Shown piece by piece: positions 7,554-15,003 of a DNA stretch of 64,000 nucleotides. A program made the translations under genes and the position numbers. The notes beneath the pieces were generated by a model. The model ran no database searches and was not told the origin of the DNA. It saw nothing but the letters and a program-made list of their open reading frames with translations. Position 1 is the stretch's first letter. Every line of letters begins with the position of its first letter. Origin of the DNA: Lachnospiraceae bacterium UBA7729 (GTDB lineage: Bacteria > Bacillota > Clostridia > Lachnospirales > Lachnospiraceae); contig DLFD01000021.1 in assembly GCA_002482005.1 (NCBI GenBank), positions 5,645-69,644 on the forward strand, read 5' to 3'.

Positions 7554-9584
7554 TCAGAATGCTACCTGATAGCAGTCTTTATCGGAAGCTTCCGCGAACG
7601 GTCCCGGAAGCGGCGTCGCTCCCCTGTGAGCTCCGAAATAATCCTCGTTGAAGGTGATCGGCGATCCATCCGGGTTCTCAAAGCGTTCTTCCGGCTGGAA
7701 AGCCTTTCCGAGCGTATCCGAGTCGACGATGGTGTCTGTAAAGCCGGCCTTCCTGACGAAATCATAGACATTGGTCTTCAGGACGATCCTGCCGTCCTTC
7801 TCTTCCACGTCCGCATAGGCATCTTCCGCGTCAAGGACAAGTCCATCCTCCTCGTGCTTCCAGGCCTTTGCGCCTTTCAGATAGAGGTTCCCCTTCGACC
7901 ATACCGGGAGGTGCTGCCAGTGGTAAGGCTCAAGCTTCTTCATATCCGGGATATCCGAATCCATGTCGAAGTGGCTGATCCACTCCTCATAGGTCGGATA
8001 CTCATCAAATACTGCGGTACCGACCTTGCGGTTATCATAATCCGCCTTATCCGGCTCGCTGTCGCTGGCGTTCAGGTAATCCTCGGAAGGCCATTTCTGA
8101 AGGAAGATATTGTTGTAGAAGCGGTCGTCGCCGTGAAGGATCGTCATGAATCCCATGACTTCCGTGCGGTGAGGCATATGATACGGAGTAAAGCGCTGTC
8201 TCAGTACTCCGTCCACGATGCTGTCTGTCCCCGCCCCGACGACTGTGAGGGCGCCGCAGATCAGGTTATGGACCATCGCAACACCCTCGGTTGCAATTCT
8301 GAGCGACACATCGGAAAGGAGGATGTTGTTGTCGATCAGGGTCGGGCCGTGGCCGACTTCCACGAAGAGATCCTGGCTGCACATGCCGCCCGGCAGACGC
8401 TTTGCCCCTTCCGGAGCCTGGTTTCTGTAAAGCAGGTTCTGGCTGATCCTGGTGCCCTGTGCTTCCCAGTCGGTCCAGATTCCCATCGTGCAGTCATGGA
8501 TGCAGTTGCGGCGCATGATGACATCGATCGCCGCATGCATCTTGATGCCTGCGATCTCGGCTCCGCCAAGCTCCATCATGTTGTTGATGTGATGGATATG
8601 GTTGTCCTCGATGATGCTGAATACACCGCCCATACGGCCGATGATGCCGCCCTGCTCGCAGTCATGGATGTTGTTCCTGCGGATGATATGGCTTCCGACC
8701 TTCTCTTTCAGCCAGCCGTAGTACTGGCCTCTGCAGACGGCGTCCCTCTCCATCTGGGTCGGGCTCTTCACATGCTTTGTCGTGAAGTAATGGTCGTTGT
8801 CCGGGTCATAGTACTTGCCAAGGCCGATGCCGGAGCACTTGCTGTTACTGATCTCGCAGTCCTCGATGATCCAGCCCTTTGACCAGTGCGGTCCGATCAT
8901 GCAGTCCTGATAAGCTGCCGGCGGCGCCCAGGTAGTAGCTGCCTTGGTCACGACGAAGCCCTGCACGGTAATGTAGCCAATTCCCTCCTCCTGCGGCATG
9001 AAGCACTCGCGGCGGACATTGATCTCGATGTTCTCCTGATTCGGGTCCTTATCCTGGAAGTTCGCGTAGAGGACGGTCTCGTCCGTCTTCTCATCCTGCT
9101 CTGCGTACCACTGGTAGATGGATTCTTCCGGTCTCCATGAGTACCGGCTCTTCTCTGCCCTGATGCAGTCTTCCAGCGTATGGGCCTCGTAGAGCATGCG
9201 GTCGTTCAGATAGACCGCTCCGGTGTGTCTCGACTTGCCTGCAAAGTACCAGTCGCCGTAGACATAGGTGGTGTAAGGATTGTAGGAGCCGAAGACACCG
9301 TTCTTCACGCGGGCTGTCCAGACGGTTCCTTCATACTTCTTCCATCCCTCGACCTTCTCGGCGCCGGTGATCACTGCTCCGAGCGGCTTCTCGGACTTAT
9401 AAGTGATCCTTGCATCAGGCTTTCCTGCATAGCGCGGATTGACGTACTCGCGGTAGATTCCGGGAGCAACCAGCACCTCATCGCCCGGCTGGGCGATCAG
9501 GGCCGCATCCTGGATATGGCGGAAAGGGCGCTCTTTGGAACCGTTTCCCTGCATGGGCGAAGAAACATTTACATAATAGATCAT
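7554..9584 (-). CDS. Beta-xylosidase-like glycoside hydrolase, GH120 (right-handed beta-helix)
   Basis: The 676-aa product matches from memory the GH120 beta-xylosidases such as XylC of Thermoanaerobacterium: same start (YYVN...GKERPF), ITVQGF, WAPP, IGPHWSKGWIIED and beta-helix repeats. The GH120 catalytic pair is kept: nucleophile Asp372 in TDWEAQGTR and acid/base Glu409 in LFVEVGHGP. About 15 residues around 389-403 are inserted between them relative to XylC. There is no signal peptide, so it acts in the cytoplasm on imported xylo-oligosaccharides. It is the last gene of the ABC transporter operon. Confidence 0.82.
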   Translation of the reverse strand: MIYYVNVSSPMQGNGSKERPFRHIQDAALIAQPGDEVLVAPGIYREYVNPRYAGKPDARITYKSEKPLGAVITGAEKVEGWKKYEGTVWTARVKNGVFGSYNPYTTYVYGDWYFAGKSRHTGAVYLNDRMLYEAHTLEDCIRAEKSRYSWRPEESIYQWYAEQDEKTDETVLYANFQDKDPNQENIEINVRRECFMPQEEGIGYITVQGFVVTKAATTWAPPAAYQDCMIGPHWSKGWIIEDCEISNSKCSGIGLGKYYDPDNDHYFTTKHVKSPTQMERDAVCRGQYYGWLKEKVGSHIIRRNNIHDCEQGGIIGRMGGVFSIIEDNHIHHINNMMELGGAEIAGIKMHAAIDVIMRRNCIHDCTMGIWTDWEAQGTRISQNLLYRNQAPEGAKRLPGGMCSQDLFVEVGHGPTLIDNNILLSDVSLRIATEGVAMVHNLICGALTVVGAGTDSIVDGVLRQRFTPYHMPHRTEVMGFMTILHGDDRFYNNIFLQKWPSEDYLNASDSEPDKADYDNRKVGTAVFDEYPTYEEWISHFDMDSDIPDMKKLEPYHWQHLPVWSKGNLYLKGAKAWKHEEDGLVLDAEDAYADVEEKDGRIVLKTNVYDFVRKAGFTDTIVDSDTLGKAFQPEERFENPDGSPITFNEDYFGAHRGATPLPGPFAEASDKDCYQVAF

Positions 9585-9656
9585 AGGATTTCTCCTTAAT
9601 ATATGAGACTGGGGCAGAAGTTTTTTCTGCCCCGGTGTATGGTACAGTGTGAAAGA

Positions 9657-10499
9657 TCAGCCCTTGACGGCTCCCGCCATCATACCCTTGACCAGCTTAT
9701 CCTGCAGGATCGCGAACATGATGATCATCGGAAGAACAGAGAGAGTCAGGCATGCCATGATCATAGCGGTATTGGAAGAATACTGTCCCTGATAGTTCCA
9801 CAGAGCCAGCGGAAGGGTTCTGTTCCCATCCGACTGAGTCAGGGTGAAAGCAAAGATGAACTCGTTCCAGATATTTACACCGTTGTAGATCGCCAGAGTC
9901 GAAAGCCCCGGAGTGGAAAGAGGCAGGATGACTTCGAAGAATCTGCGGTATCTGCCGCAGCCGTCGATATCTGCTGCTTCCTCAAGTTCCCTCGGGATTC
10001 CTTCCATGAATCCGGTCAGGATGAACACGGAGATCGGCAGGGCGAATGCCACCGCAACCGGGATCAGGACCCAGATGGTATCATACAGATGCGTCTTGAT
10101 AGCCAGCTGGAAGACCGGGATCATGGTAACATGGATCGGGATGGACATACTTGCCACAACCAGCATGTAGATGAAGTTTCTTCCCTTGAACTTGAATCTC
10201 GAAAGCGGATAAGCCGCGAAAGCTGAGAACAGAAGCAGGAAGAGAAGGGACAGAAGCAGAACGATGACGGAGTTCCGGAAATAAACCCAGAACTTCACAT
10301 CGGTGATAATCGTCTTATAGTTTTCAAGGTAAAAGCCCTTCGGAAACGCCAGTGCGCCTCCCATGATGACCTCCAGCTTTTCCTTGAATCCCGTCAGCAC
10401 CATGAACATGAATGGTACAAATGCGACCAGCAGCCAGAACGTTGCAACGATGACGGCGATGATCCAGCCAATCTTCACTTTCTTTTTATTGTGTACCAT
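9657..10499 (-). CDS. Sugar ABC transporter permease (MalG type, CUT1)
   Basis: One of two inner permeases of a CUT1 oligosaccharide importer. It has six predicted membrane segments (the first at residues about 12-34) and the EAA loop EEAADIDGCGRYRRFFEVILP, which docks the shared ATPase. Its ATG overlaps the stop of the preceding permease gene (TGATG), showing tight coupling, and GAGGAGGTG provides the ribosome site. No ATP-binding subunit is encoded nearby, so a multitask MsmX/MsiK-like ATPase elsewhere is likely. Confidence 0.9.
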   Translation of the reverse strand: MVHNKKKVKIGWIIAVIVATFWLLVAFVPFMFMVLTGFKEKLEVIMGGALAFPKGFYLENYKTIITDVKFWVYFRNSVIVLLLSLLFLLLFSAFAAYPLSRFKFKGRNFIYMLVVASMSIPIHVTMIPVFQLAIKTHLYDTIWVLIPVAVAFALPISVFILTGFMEGIPRELEEAADIDGCGRYRRFFEVILPLSTPGLSTLAIYNGVNIWNEFIFAFTLTQSDGNRTLPLALWNYQGQYSSNTAMIMACLTLSVLPMIIMFAILQDKLVKGMMAGAVKG

Positions 10500-11395
10500 C
10501 AGTCGTCACCTCCTCTGTTCAGTACTTTCATGATCAGTGCGGCGATCGCTGTGATCAGGATGAACATACCGGCAGCAATTGCAGAGCCATAGCCCATATT
10601 ATAGGTTACAAACGAATTCTTATACATGTAGGTTGCCATCAGTTCCGTGGAAGTACCCGGTCCTCCGTTTGTCATAACGTAGACCAGATCAAAGTATTTC
10701 AGAGAACCGACAACAGACATTATGATCGCACTCTTGATGGTAGGGACCAGCATCGGAAGCGCAATGCTGCGGATATACTGGCTTCTGGTAGCCCCGTCGA
10801 TCGCAGCAGCCTCATACAGATCTTCCGAGATGGAGGAATAGCCTGCCATATAATAGACCATATAGAACGGGATGAACTGCCAGCAGATGACCAGGATGAC
10901 GGCGTACAGGGCTGTCTTCTGGTTGCCCAGAAGATCGACCGCTCCGCCTCCGAACAGCTTGGAGAGTCCCGTGAAGATACCATCCTTGGTTGCCAGGAAA
11001 TAGCGGAACAGATATCCTACTGCAACCGAACTCATCAGGAGCGGAAGGAACCAGACGATCTTGTAAAGATTGAACTTTCTTCCCCCTGTATCCAGGAAGG
11101 TTGCAAGCAGAATGCCGATCGGCATCTGGATGACCAGGGAAAGGACCATAATCTTCACATTGTTCAGGAAAGCCTGCCAGAACTTCGGATCATGGACCAG
11201 CTTGTTCCAGTTGCTCCATCCGTTGAAAACCTTGTCAGCGGAGATTCCATTCCACTGGGTAAAACTATTGATAAAAGTCTGTACGATCGGATAGAAAAGG
11301 AATATGGCCATCAGCAGAAGGACCGGCAGAAGGAATACGACTGCGCATATAGCTGTATCCCGCGATCTTCTGTCCGCCATAGATTTGTTTTTCAT
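10499..11395 (-). CDS. Sugar ABC transporter permease (MalF type, CUT1)
   Basis: The second inner-membrane permease of the importer, 298 aa with six predicted membrane segments starting at residue 15 (AICAVVFLLPVLLLMAIF). The EAA loop is LYEAAAIDGATRSQYIRSI. A typical NGGPGTSTE periplasmic-side motif precedes the last spans. It overlaps the MalG-type gene by one base. A stable stem-loop lies between it and the binding-protein gene, which usually lowers permease expression relative to the binding protein. Confidence 0.9.
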   Translation of the reverse strand: MKNKSMADRRSRDTAICAVVFLLPVLLLMAIFLFYPIVQTFINSFTQWNGISADKVFNGWSNWNKLVHDPKFWQAFLNNVKIMVLSLVIQMPIGILLATFLDTGGRKFNLYKIVWFLPLLMSSVAVGYLFRYFLATKDGIFTGLSKLFGGGAVDLLGNQKTALYAVILVICWQFIPFYMVYYMAGYSSISEDLYEAAAIDGATRSQYIRSIALPMLVPTIKSAIIMSVVGSLKYFDLVYVMTNGGPGTSTELMATYMYKNSFVTYNMGYGSAIAAGMFILITAIAALIMKVLNRGGDD

Positions 11396-11413
11396 GACGC
11401 GTTCCTCCCTAGA

Positions 11414-11447
11414 GCAGAACAGGAAACCGCGAGGGTTTCCTGTCTGC
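11414..11447 (-). promoter_or_regulatory. Intercistronic stem-loop between binding protein and permease
   Basis: GCAGAACAGGAAACC pairs with GGTTTCCTGTCTGC around a CGCGAG-type loop. There is no T-run, so it is more likely an mRNA-stabilising or processing hairpin than a full terminator. Such hairpins after binding-protein genes explain excess binding protein in ABC operons. Confidence 0.6.
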
Positions 11448-11485
11448 TGCTGCTATATAAGGGCCAGCGTTATGCTGACACCGGA

Positions 11486-12766
11486 TTACTTATTCTGTGC
11501 CAGGTATTCATCCATCGCATCCTGCTGCATCTGTGCGACATTCTCCGGAGTCTCGGACTTATCGAACAGCAGCTGGCTGGAGGACTTATGAACATCAGCA
11601 ACGGAACTCGGAAGGTACTGGTCCCACCAAAGCTGTACAGCAGATGCATCGTTCAGGATCTTCAGGATATCCTGCCATGCAGGTTCTTCAGAGCTGGCAG
11701 CCTTCAGCGGCGGAAGCTTTCCGGCATCGATAGCCATCTGCAGCCATTCCGGAGTGGAATAATAGGTAGCCATCTTGAATGCTGCCTTAAGAGCGTCGCC
11801 CGTGCAGTTGAAGGAGATGAAGTTGTCTCCAAGAGTACCGACAACGACAGACTGATCAGCTTCAGAGCCTTCCAGCTTCGGGAATGCGAAGCAGCCAAGG
11901 TTCTTATAGAAGTCCGGGTTCTCCTGCTTGATGGAGCCAACCTGCCATGAGCCGTGAAGCATCATGCCGGCCTCTCCGGTATAAAGAAGCGCACGGTCAT
12001 CACCGTTATCAGGTGACAGAGAGTTGACGCCGTCCGGGAAGTATCCCTTGTCGACCCATTCCTCGATCTTGTCGCCAGCGTACTTCGTAGCATCGTTGAC
12101 GAAGGATCCGGTTCCGTCATAAGCCTTGGATACGATATCCGGTCCGCCATAACGTGCAACCAGATACATGTAATACATGGATCCTGTCCATGCCGGCTGG
12201 TTTGCAAGTGCGAACGGAGTGATTCCGTCAGCCTTCATCTTATCGCAGAGGGCCTCAAGGTCATCGATGGTCTCCGGAACCTCATAGCCCTTGTCTGCCC
12301 ACAGCTGCTTGTCGTAGAAGAATACTGCGACAGAGTTGTTCAGGACCGGTACTGCATAGATCTTGCCATCATAGGTTGCCTGTGCCAGAGAAGCTTCCGT
12401 ATAAAGCTGGTCGAGACCTGCTTCCTTTACAAGATCCGTGATGTCCTGCGCATATCCGGACTTGATGTACTCGATCATCGGTCCGCCTGACCAATGAGTG
12501 TACATATCCGGGCACTCTCCGGAAGACATCGCAACTGCAAGCTTCTGCTTGTACTGATCGTTGACAGTACCGACTGTGTTGATCTCAAAGCCGTACTCTT
12601 CAGCATCATTGGCATTGAACTGGTCCGGTGCATAACTCCAGAGAGACTTATCCGGCTCATCTGTTCCCTGCTCCCAGAAGTCCAGTGTCTCACCAGCCTG
12701 GGCTGCCACAGCCATAGAACCTGCAAGCAGTGCAGCAAGCGTTAATGAAATCACTTTTTTGTTCAT
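11486..12766 (-). CDS. Extracellular sugar-binding protein of the ABC importer
   Basis: A family 1 solute-binding protein (426 aa) that captures oligosaccharides outside the cell for the two permeases encoded downstream. The start is the second ATG (MNKKVISL), which lies 9 nt after AGGAGG; the first ATG touches the AGGAGG. Residues 5-25 form an export signal ending AQAGE. Unlike most monoderm binding proteins there is no lipobox Cys: the sequence is LLAGSMAVAAQA, with Ser where Cys would be. Linked genes (GH120 xylosidase, AraC regulator) suggest xylo-oligosaccharides. Confidence 0.88.
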   Translation of the reverse strand: MNKKVISLTLAALLAGSMAVAAQAGETLDFWEQGTDEPDKSLWSYAPDQFNANDAEEYGFEINTVGTVNDQYKQKLAVAMSSGECPDMYTHWSGGPMIEYIKSGYAQDITDLVKEAGLDQLYTEASLAQATYDGKIYAVPVLNNSVAVFFYDKQLWADKGYEVPETIDDLEALCDKMKADGITPFALANQPAWTGSMYYMYLVARYGGPDIVSKAYDGTGSFVNDATKYAGDKIEEWVDKGYFPDGVNSLSPDNGDDRALLYTGEAGMMLHGSWQVGSIKQENPDFYKNLGCFAFPKLEGSEADQSVVVGTLGDNFISFNCTGDALKAAFKMATYYSTPEWLQMAIDAGKLPPLKAASSEEPAWQDILKILNDASAVQLWWDQYLPSSVADVHKSSSQLLFDKSETPENVAQMQQDAMDEYLAQNK

Positions 12767-12854
12767 ACTACTCATCCTCCTTGTATATGAATTAGTTGCC
12801 GATTCTGAGGGGCTTCCCTCTTTACCTGTAATATTAGTGCAGTTCTCACGGAAT

Positions 12855-12884
12855 CTATATCATATATCTATTGTATTTATCAAA
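12855..12884 (-). promoter_or_regulatory. Candidate promoter of the sugar transport operon
   Basis: On the minus strand TTGATA (12879-12884) and TATAGA (12855-12860) are separated by 18 bp, about 90 bp before the binding-protein start. The surrounding 12850-12960 region is strikingly AT-rich compared with the rest of the window and lies between the divergent operon and its likely AraC-type regulator. Confidence 0.5.
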
Positions 12885-13003
12885 TAACTTTGTTATTCTA
12901 ACAGGGAAATTAGATAATATTGACGGGAAATGCGATGCCGTAAAGTATATTATTGACGTATCCCACAATTCCTTTCGCATCCATTCTGACAAGGAGGCAG
13001 ACT

Positions 13004-14281
13004 TTGAAACAGTATCGATCCAGCACGGTCCCGGATTATCTCCTCCGCTATGCTGCCCGCAGCATGCATACGACCGCACGCCGTCTCATACCGGACCAGC
13101 CGGATATGGATCGTATTCTTCAGTCTTCTTCGGATTTCTCCGATGATTCATGGTTTTCCGGGATGCGTTCCTGCATCGCTGAACGTATGAGGGGGAAAAA
13201 GAGATGCCATGTCTTTTCTCTTGAAAAGAAGATCTTCTATACCTGCATACCTGATGAAGAAGGTCTGGCTGTCCTCGGTCCAGTCCGCTTCCCCGCTCCT
13301 GTTGTATCCCGGGATAACTGCAGCCTGTACGCCATCGGCATGGCAGCGGCAGAAACGCATTATGAAGAATGGCTTCAGTCCCTCCCGGTCATTGGGACCG
13401 ATACTTTCATCGAATGCAGCCTGCTTCTGATCCACAGCCTGCACCCGGATAAAAACGAAGACTGTGCTGACCGCGAAGCTTTTATTGAAGGAAATTTCCT
13501 GTCCGGTTCGATCCATGAGGATATTCAGACCCGTCTTTCCCGCATGATCTTCGAAAACCGGGAGAATAACTTTATCCACAATACCTACAACCATGAGCTC
13601 AGAGAATGTGTCGCAGTAGAACAAGGCAATGTAGAGGAACTGAACCGTACTCTTGAGGAAAATTTTGCCGGACGGTATGGCAGCCTCAGCGATGACCCGC
13701 TCCGCCAGGAGATCGACATGGGGATCATCATCGTAACCCTGTCCTCACGCGCTGCCATCCGCGGAGGGCTCAGCTATGAAACGGCATTCACGATGAGTGA
13801 CAATTTCATACATCTTCTGGAAGAGACCAAAGATGTCATCATGGCTCAGCATATTGCCCGTCAGGCAGAGCTGCAGTACTGCACTCTGGTCCATGAACAG
13901 AATACTCTCAACCGGACAGAGGATAAGGCGCCGGAAAACAAACACATCAGTCATTGCAAGGATTACATCTATACACACCTGCACAGTAAACTCACGGTCC
14001 AGAAGATAGCCGCCGAGCTGGGACTCGAGCCCAATTATCTCTCTGCACTGTTCCGACGCTACGAGAAGGTCCCTCTGAAGCAATATATCATCCTGGCAAA
14101 GATCCAGCTGGTAAAAAATCTGCTCACTTATTCCAGCTACAGCTGCAGTGAGATCGCCACGTATCTGTGCTTCACCTCGCAGAGCCATATGGGAGAACAG
14201 TTCCGTAAGGTGACCGGAATGACGCCCAGACAGTATCGTGAAAAGTATCATAGAGATGATTTCCTGCAGACCAGCAGCTGA
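13004..14281 (+). CDS. AraC-family transcriptional regulator
   Basis: A 425-aa DNA-binding regulator. The C-terminal 100 or so residues form the AraC double helix-turn-helix: LTVQKIAAELGLEPNYLSALFRRY, then CSEIATYLCFTSQSHMGEQFRKVTGMTPRQYR. The N-terminal 300 residues are a sensor domain I cannot name. I chose TTG at 13004 because AAGGAGG sits exactly 6 nt before it; the longer frame from TTG at 12953 lacks a ribosome site. It is divergent from the xylo-oligosaccharide operon and so is its probable activator. Confidence 0.85.
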   Translation: MKQYRSSTVPDYLLRYAARSMHTTARRLIPDQPDMDRILQSSSDFSDDSWFSGMRSCIAERMRGKKRCHVFSLEKKIFYTCIPDEEGLAVLGPVRFPAPVVSRDNCSLYAIGMAAAETHYEEWLQSLPVIGTDTFIECSLLLIHSLHPDKNEDCADREAFIEGNFLSGSIHEDIQTRLSRMIFENRENNFIHNTYNHELRECVAVEQGNVEELNRTLEENFAGRYGSLSDDPLRQEIDMGIIIVTLSSRAAIRGGLSYETAFTMSDNFIHLLEETKDVIMAQHIARQAELQYCTLVHEQNTLNRTEDKAPENKHISHCKDYIYTHLHSKLTVQKIAAELGLEPNYLSALFRRYEKVPLKQYIILAKIQLVKNLLTYSSYSCSEIATYLCFTSQSHMGEQFRKVTGMTPRQYREKYHRDDFLQTSS

Positions 14282-14331
14282 GCAGTAAATATTCTGATCT
14301 GCAGATACATTATTCTGAAAGGACCGCTTCC

Positions 14332-14994
14332 ATGTTCGAAAAATATCTGAATCCTGACAGCAGAATCTATCGATTCCTTTCCCGGATCTGGGACCTGATC
14401 ATCGTCAACCTCCTGACGCTTCTGACCTGCCTTCCCATCTTCACGATCGGGGCTTCCCTCTGTGCGATGCACTATGTTCTGATCCGGATGCACCGTAACG
14501 AAGAAGGAAAGATCTCGCGTAATTTTTTTGATGCGTTCCGCAGCAATTTCAGGAAGGGAACTTTATACTGGTTCCTGTTCGGGCTGTCCTACCTGTTTCT
14601 ATGGGGTGATTACCGCCTGGCAGTCTCTTATCCGGACATCTTCCCTTCGGTACTTCGGTTCGTGGTCCCTGCAATTGCGATCTTTCTGTTCATGATCATG
14701 GAGTACGTGTTTCCTCTGCAGGCGAGGTTCGAAAATACCGCTTCCGAAACACTCCGGAATGCATTCATCCTGTCTTTCTCGAAGATCCTGCGCACGGTCC
14801 CGATGACAGTCATCTGGATCGTGCCCGGGGTCCTGCTTCGATACAGCCTGATCTCTTTCCCCCTTCTCCTGCTCCTCGGCATCTCTCTTCCTGCCTATGT
14901 CGGCACGATGCTCTACGACAGCACTTTCCGGCAGCTTGAAGAAAATCAGGAGCCGTCCAGGGATACAGAAGGCAGAAAAGCGGATGACTCCTGA
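14332..14994 (+). CDS. DUF624 (YesL-like) membrane protein
   Basis: A 220-aa integral membrane protein of the DUF624/YesL family, with about five predicted membrane segments (for example 21-47, 82-98, 108-128, 150-168, 172-192). The family starts with a short amphipathic stretch and the pattern FLSRIWDLIIVNLLTLL, which is present. YesL-type genes commonly sit beside CUT1 oligosaccharide transporter genes and AraC regulators; that is the context here. The molecular role is unknown. It is 50 bp after the AraC gene, with GAAAGGA before its ATG. Confidence 0.82.
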   Translation: MFEKYLNPDSRIYRFLSRIWDLIIVNLLTLLTCLPIFTIGASLCAMHYVLIRMHRNEEGKISRNFFDAFRSNFRKGTLYWFLFGLSYLFLWGDYRLAVSYPDIFPSVLRFVVPAIAIFLFMIMEYVFPLQARFENTASETLRNAFILSFSKILRTVPMTVIWIVPGVLLRYSLISFPLLLLLGISLPAYVGTMLYDSTFRQLEENQEPSRDTEGRKADDS

Positions 14995-15003
14995 CCGGTC
15001 CTT

